A stretch of DNA of 64,000 nucleotides from a bacterium (GTDB lineage Bacteria; 4484-113; JAFGCY01), in contig JADZFO010000051.1 of NCBI GenBank assembly GCA_020849855.1, forward strand, positions 1-64,000, read 5' to 3'. How positions within the stretch are numbered: the first letter of the stretch is position 1; each line of letters starts with the position of its first letter. The notes under the pieces are model-generated. The model had not been told where the DNA came from. It worked only from the letters and a program-made list of their open reading frames with translations, and made no database searches. Positions 14,753 through 24,431 of the stretch are shown here, in pieces. The position numbers were made by a program, and so were the translations under genes.

Positions 14753-16450
14753 CTAGTTGATGCTCACGTCAATCGGGTCGCTGGAACGCCTCTGGTTGTC
14801 AAAAAGCGTCACTTCAGCCGTGCCCGGGTATTCGCAGACCACCTGAGCGCTGTCGCCGCTGGCGGCATTGTCCGTATTCAGCAGGCCCAGCGTGGTGTTC
14901 AGGCTGAAGTTGCCGGTGTTGGCACCGCCCGGCAGGACCGCCCAGTTGACGTACTGGGTGAGGTCGCGGGTCAGCTCATCGCCGTTCACCGCGCCGTCCC
15001 AGTCAAAGGTGCCGGTGGCGGTGAAGTCCACATCCGTGCCGGCGTTGACCGCTGCCGGGCCCGCGCCGCCGCCGGCCAGCTCCAGCGCCAGGCTGTCGAT
15101 GGTAAAGAGGCGGAAGGCGATCTGCGCGCTCTTGGTGAAGTCGCCCAGCAGGTGGGCCTCGATAACCACGCGGCCGCGGTCATGGAAGGTCGCCTGGCCC
15201 TTGGTGCCGACAGCGTTGCTGACATCCGCCAGGCCGCCGCCCTCAACCAGGACCCACTGCACGATTGTGGTGCCGTCGATCGGGTTGCCCGGGTCTTCCT
15301 GGATCTCGACCATCGCCTTGAGGTCGAGCGCCTCGGCGAGGATGTCGATGGCCTCGGCATTGCCCGGAGTGTCATCGACTGAGAGCTCCGTCAGGATCAC
15401 GGCAAAGTCGTTACCCTGCTTGAGCCAGGTGTCGGAGCCCTCGAAGACGATCTCTGTCACGTCCACGGGGGTCTGGCCCGGGAGTGCGGGATCGACCTGG
15501 ATCACCTCGGTGCTGGCATCGCCAAGGGCGCCCGTCTTGTCGTAGGGCCGCACGTTGTAGAAAGTCGTCTCAGTTACTTCATCGCCATCCCAGGACCACT
15601 GCAGCACACCGTCAGCGCTGGTCGGCGCGGTGAACTCATTGGCCCGGTCGCGGCGCTCAAGCTCGGTCAGGCTGCCGGCGCTGGACCCGGAGAGGATCGC
15701 ATAGCCGCCCAGGCTGGCGCCGAAGTTGATACCGATGTTGGCCAGGTCCTGCACTGTGACCTTGCCGTCCTTGTTGTAGTCCGCGTCCCGCGCGGAGTTC
15801 TTGTTCGCGTCAGAGGTGCTCTGGTTGAAGTTCAGGCCGATCGGCGTCAGGTCCTGGACACTTACCGTACCGTCATTGTTGCCGTCGCCGGCCAGGGTGT
15901 CATCCCACTCCAGGTTGGCGATGCCGTCGTCCGTGGGGTCGTTCTCGCGCAGGGCAAAGGCATCGTCGGGGCCCTGGGGCGGAGTGCTGACCCGGCGCAG
16001 GGCCTCGGCCGGCCCATCCGCGAAGCTCAGCCGAGCCAGCTCCAGGCTGCCGTCAATGCCGGGCTTCTGCTCAAAGTTGGTCAGCACCCAGCCGAAATGC
16101 ACCGTACCGGTGGCCGGGTCATCAATGGCGATAAAAAGGCTGTCATCAGTGCCCTGGCTCTGGCTGCCGGTGAAGTGCTCACTGGCGCGGTCATAGCGGA
16201 CCTGGCCGTAAACGGCCTTGGCCCCGCTGAGACCCTCAAGCTGCAGCGCATAGGAGCCGCCGGTCGCCTTCAGGACTGCCTCAGCCCCGGAGGTGCCAAT
16301 GGAACCGTTCTGATCCAGAGTGGCCAGCGGGCCGCCGGAGGCTGACCGGGCATCGCCACTAGCGCTGAAATTGGCGCCGCAGGCAGCAGTCAGGGCCAGG
16401 GCGGCGCTGGTCGCGAGAAGCGCAGGGACACGCCAGTTGCTGTTCGTCAT
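14753..16450 (-). CDS. Surface lipoprotein with cohesin-like domain and dockerin pair
   Basis: A 565-residue exported protein. The signal peptide ends in a lipobox (ALALTAAC, Cys24), so it is probably lipid-anchored. Residues about 55-150 look like a cohesin-type beta sandwich. Two EF-hand-like calcium loops follow, GDGNNDGTVSVQDLTPIGL (188-206) and DYNKDGKVTVQDLANIGI (224-241), as in type I dockerins. The C-terminal 300 residues are beta-rich, with Ig-like segments. The start has AAGGTGA upstream. Three other window proteins share the dockerin signature. No catalytic domain is present, so a structural or adhesive role is inferred. Confidence 0.75.
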   Translation of the reverse strand: MTNSNWRVPALLATSAALALTAACGANFSASGDARSASGGPLATLDQNGSIGTSGAEAVLKATGGSYALQLEGLSGAKAVYGQVRYDRASEHFTGSQSQGTDDSLFIAIDDPATGTVHFGWVLTNFEQKPGIDGSLELARLSFADGPAEALRRVSTPPQGPDDAFALRENDPTDDGIANLEWDDTLAGDGNNDGTVSVQDLTPIGLNFNQSTSDANKNSARDADYNKDGKVTVQDLANIGINFGASLGGYAILSGSSAGSLTELERRDRANEFTAPTSADGVLQWSWDGDEVTETTFYNVRPYDKTGALGDASTEVIQVDPALPGQTPVDVTEIVFEGSDTWLKQGNDFAVILTELSVDDTPGNAEAIDILAEALDLKAMVEIQEDPGNPIDGTTIVQWVLVEGGGLADVSNAVGTKGQATFHDRGRVVIEAHLLGDFTKSAQIAFRLFTIDSLALELAGGGAGPAAVNAGTDVDFTATGTFDWDGAVNGDELTRDLTQYVNWAVLPGGANTGNFSLNTTLGLLNTDNAASGDSAQVVCEYPGTAEVTLFDNQRRSSDPIDVSIN

Positions 16451-16566
16451 GCCTTCACCTTGCCGATCGGTGTTGAACCAGGCGCCAGTTGAGACGGGCG
16501 CAAGCGTACATTATATTACCCGCGGCCCCGCCCACGGGCGCCAGTCTCAGCCTGAGAGAAGCAAGT

Positions 16567-18429
16567 ATGACGCCTCATCCGACCCGTATGCCCCGTTTCG
16601 CTGTGCACGCCTTTGCCGCGGCCCTGTGCTGCTGCGCCGGGCTGACAGCCGCCTGGCCTCAGCCCACCAGGGCTGCCGAGAGCAGCGCTGCCGCGATGGC
16701 CCCGGCCAGCGCGGACGAGAGGATCCAGGCCCATGTCGAGTTTCTGGCCGGTCCTGAATGCAGCGGACGGCGCATGGGCACCCCTGGCTGCGTGGCGGCG
16801 GCGGACTATATCAAGCGGGTTCTGGGCGCGCAGGTGGAAGTCCGGACCCAGGATTTTGAGATCACCCAGGGCATCCGGGTCAGCGTCAGTCCCAGCCTGA
16901 GCCTTGGCGGGCAGGCCCTGGCCAGCGGCAGCGACTACTCAGTTGCGCCGATCAGCGACAGCGGGGCGCTTACCGATGCGCCGCTGCTTTTCGGGGGCTA
17001 TGGCATCCACGCGCCGGACCTGGGCTGGGATGATTACGCCGGCCTGGAGACAGCCGGGGCGGTGGCGCTGATCATCCGCGGCGAGCCGCTTAGTGGCGAG
17101 GTGGCCACGCGTATCTTCGCCGGCGACCAGCCCTCTGTTTATGCCGACCTGCGCCGCAAGGCCAGCGCTGCCCGCGACCTGGGCATCAAGGCGCTTCTGG
17201 TGCTGGAGAACCCGCTGGACAGCAAGCTTGGCCCGGGCGAGCTGCCGGAGCAGCGTCCGACCTACAGCGCCACCAACTTTGATATCCCGGTGCTGTTCAT
17301 CACCGCGCAGGCCGCGGCACCACTGCTGCCCAAGGGCCCCTACAGCCTGGCGGACATTTTGAAGTACAACGATGAAGGCGGGCGCAGCAGCGCGCGGGCG
17401 GTTGAGGGCACAAGCTGCAGCCTGGATATCCAGGTGGAGCGCGACCGCGTGCCGGCCTGGAATATCTATGGCCTGCTGCCGGGCTCTGACGCGGGCGCCG
17501 GGACAATCGTGATCGGCGCGCACTATGACCACTTGGGCCTCGGCGGCCCCGAGAGCCTGGCGCCGGAGCAGTACGGCACGCCGCACTGGGGCGCCGACGA
17601 CAACGCCAGCGGCGTGGCGGCGGTGCTGGAGCTGGCCGCCCGCTATGGCTCGGCGGCCCAGCGCCCCAGGCACAGCCTGCTTTTTGTCTTCTTCAGCGCG
17701 GAGGAGATCGGCACTGTGGGCAGCGATGTCTTCGTGAAGAACCTGCCGGTGCCCCACGAACAGGTGCTGTGCATGCTGAACTTCGACATGGTTGGCCGGA
17801 TGCGCGATGACAAGCTGATTGTCGAAGGCACCGGGACCGCGGCGGAGTTCCCGGAGGTGCTGCGCGGCCTGGACGGCCAGCTGGGGCTGCAGGTTGAGAT
17901 GGGCGCCAGCGGCTTTGGCGCCAGCGACCACATGAGCTTCGTCAAGGCGAAGATGCCCGCGCTCTTCTTCTTCACGGGCACGCATGAGGACTACCACACC
18001 CCGCGCGACACCGCGGACAAGGTGAACCCTGCCGGAATCGCCAGCACGGCCGACTATGCCGTAGAGGTGCTGACCAGGCTGGATAAGCTGAGCGGCCCGC
18101 TGAGCTTCCAGGAAGTCGCGGCGCCGCAGCAGGGCAAGAGCCGCTCAGAGCTGCAGGTGACCCTGGGCACCATCCCCAGCTATACCGAGAGCGCTGTGGA
18201 GGGCATGGCGGTGGGCGATGTGCGGCCAGGCGGCCCCGCGGCTGTCGCCGGCATCAAGGGCGGCGACATCATCATTGAGATTGCCGGCAAGAAGATTGGC
18301 AGCATCCACGACTTCATCTTCGCGCTGACCGGCAGGAACCCCGGCGAAGTGGTCGAGGTGAAGGTGCTGCGCGGGACTGAGACGCTGAGCTTCCAGGTGA
18401 CCCTGGCGGCCAAGAACGTGGAGCAGTAG
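16567..18429 (+). CDS. Secreted M28 zinc aminopeptidase with PA and PDZ domains
   Basis: A 620-residue exported metallopeptidase. A signal peptide (RFAVHAFAAALCCCAGLTAAWPQPTRAAE) is followed by a PA insert (about residues 110-270) and the M28 core. The zinc ligands are visible: His in GAHYDHLG, Asp in GADDNASG, Glu in SAEEIG, Asp in NFDMVGR and His in DYHTPRD. A C-terminal PDZ domain (GGPAAVAGIKGGDIIIEIAGKKI) ends the protein. M28 enzymes remove N-terminal residues from peptides. I chose the ATG at 16567 since it opens directly into the signal peptide; the frame extends to 16489, where a TATATT box is nearby. Confidence 0.92.
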   Translation: MTPHPTRMPRFAVHAFAAALCCCAGLTAAWPQPTRAAESSAAAMAPASADERIQAHVEFLAGPECSGRRMGTPGCVAAADYIKRVLGAQVEVRTQDFEITQGIRVSVSPSLSLGGQALASGSDYSVAPISDSGALTDAPLLFGGYGIHAPDLGWDDYAGLETAGAVALIIRGEPLSGEVATRIFAGDQPSVYADLRRKASAARDLGIKALLVLENPLDSKLGPGELPEQRPTYSATNFDIPVLFITAQAAAPLLPKGPYSLADILKYNDEGGRSSARAVEGTSCSLDIQVERDRVPAWNIYGLLPGSDAGAGTIVIGAHYDHLGLGGPESLAPEQYGTPHWGADDNASGVAAVLELAARYGSAAQRPRHSLLFVFFSAEEIGTVGSDVFVKNLPVPHEQVLCMLNFDMVGRMRDDKLIVEGTGTAAEFPEVLRGLDGQLGLQVEMGASGFGASDHMSFVKAKMPALFFFTGTHEDYHTPRDTADKVNPAGIASTADYAVEVLTRLDKLSGPLSFQEVAAPQQGKSRSELQVTLGTIPSYTESAVEGMAVGDVRPGGPAAVAGIKGGDIIIEIAGKKIGSIHDFIFALTGRNPGEVVEVKVLRGTETLSFQVTLAAKNVEQ

Positions 18430-18446
18430 AGGCCTGCGGCTCCCGA

Positions 18447-19892
18447 CTAGAACTCTACGCCGACGCCGACCGTGCCCTTCGCATCGTCGGTGACGTCTTC
18501 CGCGCCGACGATTACGTTCACGCTGTCGCCCACAGGGATGCGGCCGATGGCGTTGAGCTTGGGGTCATGGGTGTCGTAGAGCATCGTGGTCACATCGCCC
18601 TGCTTGCCAAAGCCATAGCGCAGGCCCAGGCCAAGCTCCGAGCGGTAGACGCCGGTGCGCCAGCTGGCGCCGCGCATGCCGCCAAAGCCCATCAGGAAGT
18701 TCCAGTCGTCGCCTTCGCCAATGTTGTCCGCGCCAAGCTGGAAGTAGTTCTTCCCGAAGCCCACCGTCGCGTTGATGTCGCCAAGGTAGTCGTCGTCCTC
18801 ATCCAGGTTCTTGTCGTTCTCGATGTCCAGCGCCCGCAGATCGGCGTTGAGGTTCACATCAATGCTGTCCCCGGCGCTGCTGAAGCCGTCGAGGGTGCCG
18901 CCGACAGTCGAGATCAGCCCGCCGGCGCCGTTGACGACCTTGTTCATGTCCTTGACCATCACGTTGCTGCTGTCCAGCAGGCCGTCCACCTTGTCCAGTG
19001 TGGCGTTGAAGCGGCCGGAGACCGACTGCATGTTCTCCATGGTCTCGCGCGCCAGACGCGCCGAGTCCTTCATATCCTGCTGGACCAGGGGGTCGGAGGC
19101 CAGCGAGCTCATCTGCTCGGTGAGGATGCGCATCTGCTCGCTGATGGCGGCCAGGTTGTTGCGCAGCTGCTCTGCGGTTTCACGGTTGGCGGGGTCGGAG
19201 GCCATATCCGTGATGGCACTGCTGGCGGTGTTGAAGTTCTGGCTCATGCTCAGGAAGTTGGCGCTCATGGCCTTGAAGTTCTTGAGCGTGCCGTTGATGT
19301 CGCCCTGGCTGCTGCTGAGGGTTTCCTGCATCGAGGCCATCATCAGGTTGGCCTGGGCCATCGAGCCGTTCATGCTCATGATCAGGCTGTGGAGGTCGCC
19401 GCCGAGCTTGTCCTCTGAGAGCAGCTCGTTGACCGAGTCGACTGTCTTGGCGGCGCCGGCCATGAGCTGGGTGAAGTCGCCCTGGGCCTCGCCGAGCATC
19501 ACATCGCCTTCCTTGACCCGCTGGTGCAGGCTGCGGTCCTTGCCGCCCTCCTGGATCATCATCACGCGCTCGCCCAGCATGGACTCCTGGCCGGTGATGA
19601 AAACGTCCACCTTGTAGAGCGGGATGCGCTCATAGATCCGCACCTTGCTTTCCGTCAGGCCCAGGTCTTCGCGGTAGCCGGTCTTTTCGACCCAGCCCAC
19701 GTCCGAGCCGGCCATCTTGACCGACATGCCTTCCTTGATGCCGATGCCGTTCTCAAAGTGCACCAGGACGTAATAAGTCTTACCGCGGAAGAAGAACTCG
19801 CTGCGAATCAGCGCGATGGAAACGACAGCCATCACGACCGCCATAGCCACAATCAGGCCGACCGAAGCGGCCTGACTCATTTTTCCGCCCAT
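18447..19892 (-). CDS. mlaD: MlaD-type MCE protein with long helix and beta-barrel-like C-terminus
   Basis: A 481-residue protein. An N-terminal membrane anchor (ASVGLIVAMAVVMAVVSIALI) leads to one MCE domain (about residues 38-130: YYVLVHFENGIGIKEGMSVKMAGSDVGWV), a long helical or coiled region (140-320), and a C-terminal part (about 330-481) of alternating amphipathic strands ending in Phe (GTVGVGVEF), like an outer-membrane beta-barrel. E. coli MlaD is only about 183 residues. A long MlaD with a C-terminal barrel that spans the periplasm is known from Veillonella. It follows the MlaE and MlaF genes, has a GGAGG start site, and likely forms the lipid conduit. Confidence 0.85.
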   Translation of the reverse strand: MGGKMSQAASVGLIVAMAVVMAVVSIALIRSEFFFRGKTYYVLVHFENGIGIKEGMSVKMAGSDVGWVEKTGYREDLGLTESKVRIYERIPLYKVDVFITGQESMLGERVMMIQEGGKDRSLHQRVKEGDVMLGEAQGDFTQLMAGAAKTVDSVNELLSEDKLGGDLHSLIMSMNGSMAQANLMMASMQETLSSSQGDINGTLKNFKAMSANFLSMSQNFNTASSAITDMASDPANRETAEQLRNNLAAISEQMRILTEQMSSLASDPLVQQDMKDSARLARETMENMQSVSGRFNATLDKVDGLLDSSNVMVKDMNKVVNGAGGLISTVGGTLDGFSSAGDSIDVNLNADLRALDIENDKNLDEDDDYLGDINATVGFGKNYFQLGADNIGEGDDWNFLMGFGGMRGASWRTGVYRSELGLGLRYGFGKQGDVTTMLYDTHDPKLNAIGRIPVGDSVNVIVGAEDVTDDAKGTVGVGVEF

Positions 19893-20017
19893 CTATCCTT
19901 CCTCCAGGAACCTTGCCGGGCCTCGCCCGGCCATCTCGCCCGCCAGCAGTTTAACCGATTCGGCCTGCGTTCAAGGGTACCTGTGTTGCGTCATTTGGGA
20001 CTCCCACGGGCCAATTC

Positions 20018-20806
20018 TCAGGACGGCAGTACCGCCCCGCCCGTTTCGCCGCGCATCTCGCTGGCGTAATCCAGCATCTGCTTGCGCCAGACCTGGGTGA
20101 AATCAACTACGCGCGGGTCAGTGGCCACAAAGAGCTGATGCGGCTTGCCGATGCTGAAGCCTTCGCCGCCGGTGATCAGCACAACCTCGTCGCTGAGCGC
20201 ATGGATGCACTGCAGGTCATGGGTAACCACCACGCTGGTGACGCCAAACTTCTCGTTGGCTTCGCGGATCATGTTCGACACCAGGTCGCTGTTCTGCGGG
20301 TCAAGGCCGGTGGTGGGTTCGTCGTAAAGCAGGATCTTGGGATGGTAGACCAGGGCCCGGGCCAGGGCGACGCGGCGCTGCATGCCGCCGGACAACTCTT
20401 CGGGCATCTTGTTGGCGGACTCCGCCAGGCCCAGCTCCGAGAGCAGCTCCATGGCCTGTTCGCGGACCTTGCGCCAGGGCAGCCGGTCAACGTAGTAGGG
20501 GTAGAAGCCGACGTTCTCCACCACGGACAGGCTGTCAAAGAGCGCGGAGTGCTGGAAGACCATTCCCATCTTGCGGCGCACGCGGGTCCAGCGCTTCTCG
20601 CTGATGCTGGTGACGTCCTCGCCATCGATGGCAACACTGCCGCTGTCGACTGTCCGGAAGCCCATCGCCACGCGCAGGATGGTGCTTTTGCCGCTGCCGG
20701 AGGGGCCGACGATGGTGGTGATCGAACCGCTCTTGACGTGCAGGCTGACGCCGCGCAGCACACGCTGGCCGCTGAAGCTGACGCTGACGTCCTTGAAGAT
20801 GATCAC
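20018..20806 (-). CDS. mlaF: Mla lipid ABC transporter ATPase MlaF
   Basis: A 262-residue ABC ATPase that drives the MlaE permease. Walker A is GPSGSGKST, the signature is ELSGGMQRR, Walker B is ILLYDEPTTGLD, and the H-loop is VVVTHD. This matches MlaF/Mkl-type ATPases. It lies 34 nt after mlaE and 125 nt before mlaD on the same strand. The start is GTG at 20806 with TATCAT (20813-20818) 6 nt upstream, so a leaderless transcript could arise here in addition to read-through from mlaE. Confidence 0.93.
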   Translation of the reverse strand: MIIFKDVSVSFSGQRVLRGVSLHVKSGSITTIVGPSGSGKSTILRVAMGFRTVDSGSVAIDGEDVTSISEKRWTRVRRKMGMVFQHSALFDSLSVVENVGFYPYYVDRLPWRKVREQAMELLSELGLAESANKMPEELSGGMQRRVALARALVYHPKILLYDEPTTGLDPQNSDLVSNMIREANEKFGVTSVVVTHDLQCIHALSDEVVLITGGEGFSIGKPHQLFVATDPRVVDFTQVWRKQMLDYASEMRGETGGAVLPS

Positions 20807-20840
20807 ACCAGCATGATAGCTGGCGGGCAGGGGCGGCGGC

Positions 20841-21593
20841 CTAGCCGGTCATGATCATGGTCAGGATCAGGTCGATGACGAAGAGCAGGAAGATGTTCAC
20901 CACCACGCTGGTGGTCACCACCTTGCCCACGCCGCTGGCGCCGCCGCGGGCCTGGAAGCCGTAGTAGCAGGCCGTCAGCACGAGCATGGCCGAGAAGACC
21001 ACGCACTTGATCAGGCACATGACGTAGTCCTTCTCATCCACCAGCAGGCGCACCTGGCCGGTGAAGAGCGTGTAACTCATGCCGGTCTGCTGCTTGGCGG
21101 TGATGTAGCCGGCGAACCAGGCGCTGTAGCCGCCGAAGACTGCCACCACCGGCATCATCAGGACCGCCGCCAGAGTGCGTGGCAGGGTCAGGTACCAGTC
21201 AGGGTCGGTGGACAGGGCGCGCAGGGCGTCGAGCTGCTCGCTGATCTTCATAGTGCCGATCTCGGAGGTGATGGATGCCCCCACCTTGCCCGCCAGCACG
21301 ATGGTGGTAAACATCGGGATCGCCTCGCGCAGCATGATCAGCAGCAGCAGGCCGCCGGTCATGTTGGCGGCGCCGTGCTTGGACAGCTCGCCGGCGAGCA
21401 TGTAGGTGAAGACCGAGCCGATGAAGGCCATCACCACGATGGCGATGGGGATCGAGTTCACCCCCAGCAGCACCATCTGCTGCAGCAGCAGCTCGCCATA
21501 GACCCGGCCGCGGAAGATCAGCTTGATGATGCGCCAGAGCAGCAGCGTTACGCCGCCGATGTACTCCAGGCTGTCGACAAGAAGCTTGCCCAA
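20841..21593 (-). CDS. mlaE: Mla lipid ABC transporter permease MlaE
   Basis: A 250-residue integral membrane permease of the MlaE/YrbE family. The amphipathic N-terminus (LEYIGGVTLLLWRIIK) and about five membrane segments are present, with the family stretch AGKVGASITSEIGTMKISEQLDALRALSTDP. It forms the core that MlaF energises and MlaD caps. TTG 21593 is preferred because a TACAAT box (21605-21610) lies 11 nt upstream; another in-frame TTG at 21605 would overlap that box. Transport direction (phospholipid import or export) cannot be read from sequence. Confidence 0.88.
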   Translation of the reverse strand: MGKLLVDSLEYIGGVTLLLWRIIKLIFRGRVYGELLLQQMVLLGVNSIPIAIVVMAFIGSVFTYMLAGELSKHGAANMTGGLLLLIMLREAIPMFTTIVLAGKVGASITSEIGTMKISEQLDALRALSTDPDWYLTLPRTLAAVLMMPVVAVFGGYSAWFAGYITAKQQTGMSYTLFTGQVRLLVDEKDYVMCLIKCVVFSAMLVLTACYYGFQARGGASGVGKVVTTSVVVNIFLLFVIDLILTMIMTG

Positions 21594-21707
21594 GGTTGAA
21601 CGCAATTGTAGCCGTACAGGCCGGATGGCCTGAGAATGAGACTAAGCAGGCGGCGGGGACGCATTGCGCGCCCCCGCCGTATCAGGCAGTTCCAGGGCCG
21701 GCCGGGC

Positions 21708-24278
21708 TTACTTCACGACCAGCGTAACCATCCGGCCCGGGATGCAGATCTCCTTCACGATCTCCTTGCCCTCCAGCCAGACAGCCACCGCAGATTCCGC
21801 TTTTGCCGCCGCTATGCACTGGGCCGGGTCCGCATCCGCCGGCACTGTGATGCGCCCGCGGACCTTGCCGTTGACCTGCACGGCCAGCTCAAGCGTGTCG
21901 CTGAGCAGCATAGCCGGGTCGTGCTGCGGCCACTGGCTGCGGCAGACCAGCCCGGTACCACCGAGGCGCTCCCAGAGCTCTTCAGCGATGTGCGGGCTGA
22001 AAGGCGAAAGCAGTTGCATGAAGACCCGCAGCGCCTCGGCGAAAGCGCCGGCGCTGTCAGTGCCGCCGGCCTGCTTCCAGGCTCCTTCCAGTGCATTGAG
22101 GTATTCCATCAGCTTGGCTACGGCGGTGTTGAAGCGCCAGGCGCTGATGTCCTCGCTGACGCCGGCAACCGCGCGGTGCCGGGCCTTCAGGGCCTCGCGG
22201 TCGCAGTCGCGCGGCTCGCCGCCCGGCCCCCCGGCATGCTCGACGGCCAGGCTCAGGCGCCAGAGGCGGCCAAGGAAGCGGTGGCAGCCCTGCACGCCGG
22301 CGGCGGTCCACTCAAGATCCTGGTCATAGGGTCCGCCAAAGTGCTCAAAGAGCCGCGCCGTGTCCGCGCCAAAGCTCTCGGCCAGGCTGTCCGCGGATAC
22401 CACATTGCCCTTTGACTTGCTCATCTTGGCGCCGTCCTTGTAGACGATGCCCTGGTTGTGCAGGCGGCGGAAGGGCTCGCGGTCGATGGTGCCGCGCCCC
22501 TCAAGAACATCCGGCCGCGCGAAATTCAGCACGCCGGCCTGCTTGAGGACATGGCAGACGAAGCGGCTGTACAGCAGGTGCCCGACGGCGTGCTCCTTGC
22601 CGCCGATGTAGATGTCCACCGGCATCCAGGCAGCGACCTTCTGCGGGTCGAAGATCGCCTCGCTGTTATGCGGGTCGCAGTAACGCAGGAAGTACCAGGC
22701 CGAGTCCATGAAGGTGGTCATGGTATCGGTCTCGCGCGTAGCCGGGCCGCCGCAGGCTGGGCAGCTGCTGCGCTGCCAGGCTGTGTCGTTGGCCAGCGGG
22801 CTGACACGGATATCGCTGTAGTCCGCCTTGTCCGGCAGCACCACGGGAAGCTGCTCCAGCGGCACCTGCTGCCAGCCGCAGCCACCCTCGGCCGCCGGCT
22901 TGTCGCAGTGCACCATCGGGATCGGGGCGCCCCAGAAGCGCTGGCGGCTCATATTCCAGTCGCGGAGCTTGAACTGCACCTGCGCGCCGCCAAGGCCGCG
23001 CTCGGCGAGCCAGGCGTCCATGTTGCTCTTGGTCTCGGCAAAAGGCTGGTTGAAGAACTCGCCGGAGTTCACGCACACGCCCTTGTCCGTAAAGGCCGCC
23101 GCCTCGACATCCACCGCAGAGCCGTCCGCCGCTTCGATCACCTGCCGGATCGGCAGGCCGTACTGGCGGGCGAAGGCATGGTCGCGCACATCGTGGCCCG
23201 GAACGCCCATCACGGCGCCGGTGCCGAAATCGCTGACCACATAGTTGGTGGCGAAGACCGGCACTGATTCGCCGTTGAAGGGGTTGATGCAGTCCACGCC
23301 AAGGCGCAGGCCGCGCTTGGGCTTTTCCTCATCATGGCTGTAGGCCGCCGCTTCACGCGCGGTCTCGGCCGCGAAATCAGCCAGGGCCGCAGCCGTCCCG
23401 CCGGCCTCTGCCATGCGCGCCGCGAGCGGATGATCCGGGGCGATGGCCATGAAGGTCACCCCAAAGACGGTGTCCACCCGCGTTGTGAAGACGCGCAGCT
23501 TCGCGTCCACGGCCGGGACGCTGAAATCTATGTGAGTGCCCTCCGAGCGGCCGATCCAGTTGCGCTGCATGGTCGCCACGGCCGGGTTCCAGCCTGGCAG
23601 CTCGTCCAGCATCGCCAGCAGGTCCTCGGCATAGTCCGTGGTGCGCATGCACCACTGCTCCAGCTTGCGCCGGCTGACCGTGCGGCCGCAGCGCCAGCAG
23701 CCGCCGTCGTGCACCTCGTCGTTGGCCAGCACGCCGTGCTCCTCGCACCAGTTAACCTCGAAGTTGGTGCGATAGACCAGGCCCATCTCATAGAACTTCA
23801 GGAAGAGCCACTGGGTCCACTTGTAGTAGTCCGGCTGGCTGGTCACCACCATGCGGCTCCAGTCGTAGCTGAAGCCATAGCGCTTCAGCTGTGCTGTCGC
23901 GCGTTCGATGCAGGTCTTGATCCAGTCGCCGGGATAGATACCGCGGTCGATGGCCGCCTGCTCCGCCGGCAGGCCGAAGGAGTCATAGCCCATGGGGTGG
24001 AGCACGTTATAGCCGCGCATGCGCAGGTAACGGCTGACCGTGTCACCCTGCACGTAGTTGCGCACGTGCCCCATGTGCATGTCCCCGCTGGGGTAAGGGA
24101 ACATCTCCAGGACATAGGCCCGGGGCCGCGGGTCGCTGTCGCTGGCAGTGAAGGCGCCCTCGGCATCCCACACCGCCTGCCAGCGGGCTTCTATCTCGGT
24201 AAAGTTGTAACGGCCGGCCTCCTGGGAGCCCTGCCCTGCGCTGCTGCCGATGGAATCGGCGCCGATCTGCTCGTTCAT
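21708..24278 (-). CDS. leuS: Leucyl-tRNA synthetase
   Basis: An 856-residue class I synthetase that charges tRNA-Leu. The HIGH motif appears as HMGH in PYPSGDMHMGHVRNYV, and KMSKS is exact (GAKMSKSKGNVVS). The editing domain (about residues 225-420) and a Cys-containing zinc region (EEHGVLANDEVHDGGCWRCG) are in place. The length is normal for bacteria. The ATG follows AGGAAG. A leader of about 150 nt with hairpins and a small open frame lies upstream. Confidence 0.97.
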   Translation of the reverse strand: MNEQIGADSIGSSAGQGSQEAGRYNFTEIEARWQAVWDAEGAFTASDSDPRPRAYVLEMFPYPSGDMHMGHVRNYVQGDTVSRYLRMRGYNVLHPMGYDSFGLPAEQAAIDRGIYPGDWIKTCIERATAQLKRYGFSYDWSRMVVTSQPDYYKWTQWLFLKFYEMGLVYRTNFEVNWCEEHGVLANDEVHDGGCWRCGRTVSRRKLEQWCMRTTDYAEDLLAMLDELPGWNPAVATMQRNWIGRSEGTHIDFSVPAVDAKLRVFTTRVDTVFGVTFMAIAPDHPLAARMAEAGGTAAALADFAAETAREAAAYSHDEEKPKRGLRLGVDCINPFNGESVPVFATNYVVSDFGTGAVMGVPGHDVRDHAFARQYGLPIRQVIEAADGSAVDVEAAAFTDKGVCVNSGEFFNQPFAETKSNMDAWLAERGLGGAQVQFKLRDWNMSRQRFWGAPIPMVHCDKPAAEGGCGWQQVPLEQLPVVLPDKADYSDIRVSPLANDTAWQRSSCPACGGPATRETDTMTTFMDSAWYFLRYCDPHNSEAIFDPQKVAAWMPVDIYIGGKEHAVGHLLYSRFVCHVLKQAGVLNFARPDVLEGRGTIDREPFRRLHNQGIVYKDGAKMSKSKGNVVSADSLAESFGADTARLFEHFGGPYDQDLEWTAAGVQGCHRFLGRLWRLSLAVEHAGGPGGEPRDCDREALKARHRAVAGVSEDISAWRFNTAVAKLMEYLNALEGAWKQAGGTDSAGAFAEALRVFMQLLSPFSPHIAEELWERLGGTGLVCRSQWPQHDPAMLLSDTLELAVQVNGKVRGRITVPADADPAQCIAAAKAESAVAVWLEGKEIVKEICIPGRMVTLVVK

Positions 24279-24363
24279 TTCTGCTTCCTGTGCCTTGCTT
24301 GTGGCCGCGCAAAGCGGCTGTCTGTGTAAACTGAATCCGGCCGCCGAAAGACGGCCTTGTTAG

Positions 24364-24383
24364 CCCCGCCCTTCTAGGCGGGG
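24364..24383 (-). promoter_or_regulatory. GC-rich hairpin in the leuS leader
   Basis: On the minus strand CCCCGCC (24377-24383) pairs with GGGCGGGG (24364-24371) around a 5-nt loop. The stop codon of the small upstream frame lies in this loop. Two more GC-rich stems follow before leuS. The arrangement is like a translation-sensitive leader, but no T-box sequence is present. Confidence 0.4.
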
Positions 24384-24424
24384 CCGGGCAGGCTACAGTA
24401 GCAGGAGTCCCCCGGGCGACGCAT
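24374..24424 (-). CDS. Possible 16-residue leaderless leader peptide upstream of leuS
   Basis: An ATG at 24424 lies 7 nt after a perfect TATAAT box (24432-24437), the same spacing as other leaderless-type starts in the window. It opens a frame MRRPGDSCYCSLPGPA that stops in the loop of the leader hairpin. It has only one Leu codon, so a classical Leu attenuator is not indicated; a run of four Leu codons lies in another frame without a start. Whether it is translated is unknown. Confidence 0.3.
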   Translation of the reverse strand: MRRPGDSCYCSLPGPA

Positions 24425-24431
24425 CGCAGCA

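Noticed and set aside
24385-24410. Four Leu codons followed by TAG in the leuS leader, as a classical Leu attenuator peptide
   Set aside because: No ATG, GTG or TTG lies in that frame after the -10 box, so the Leu run is unlikely to be translated.
24279-24431. T-box riboswitch upstream of leuS
   Set aside because: The conserved T-box bulge sequence and a terminator/antiterminator pair are not present.
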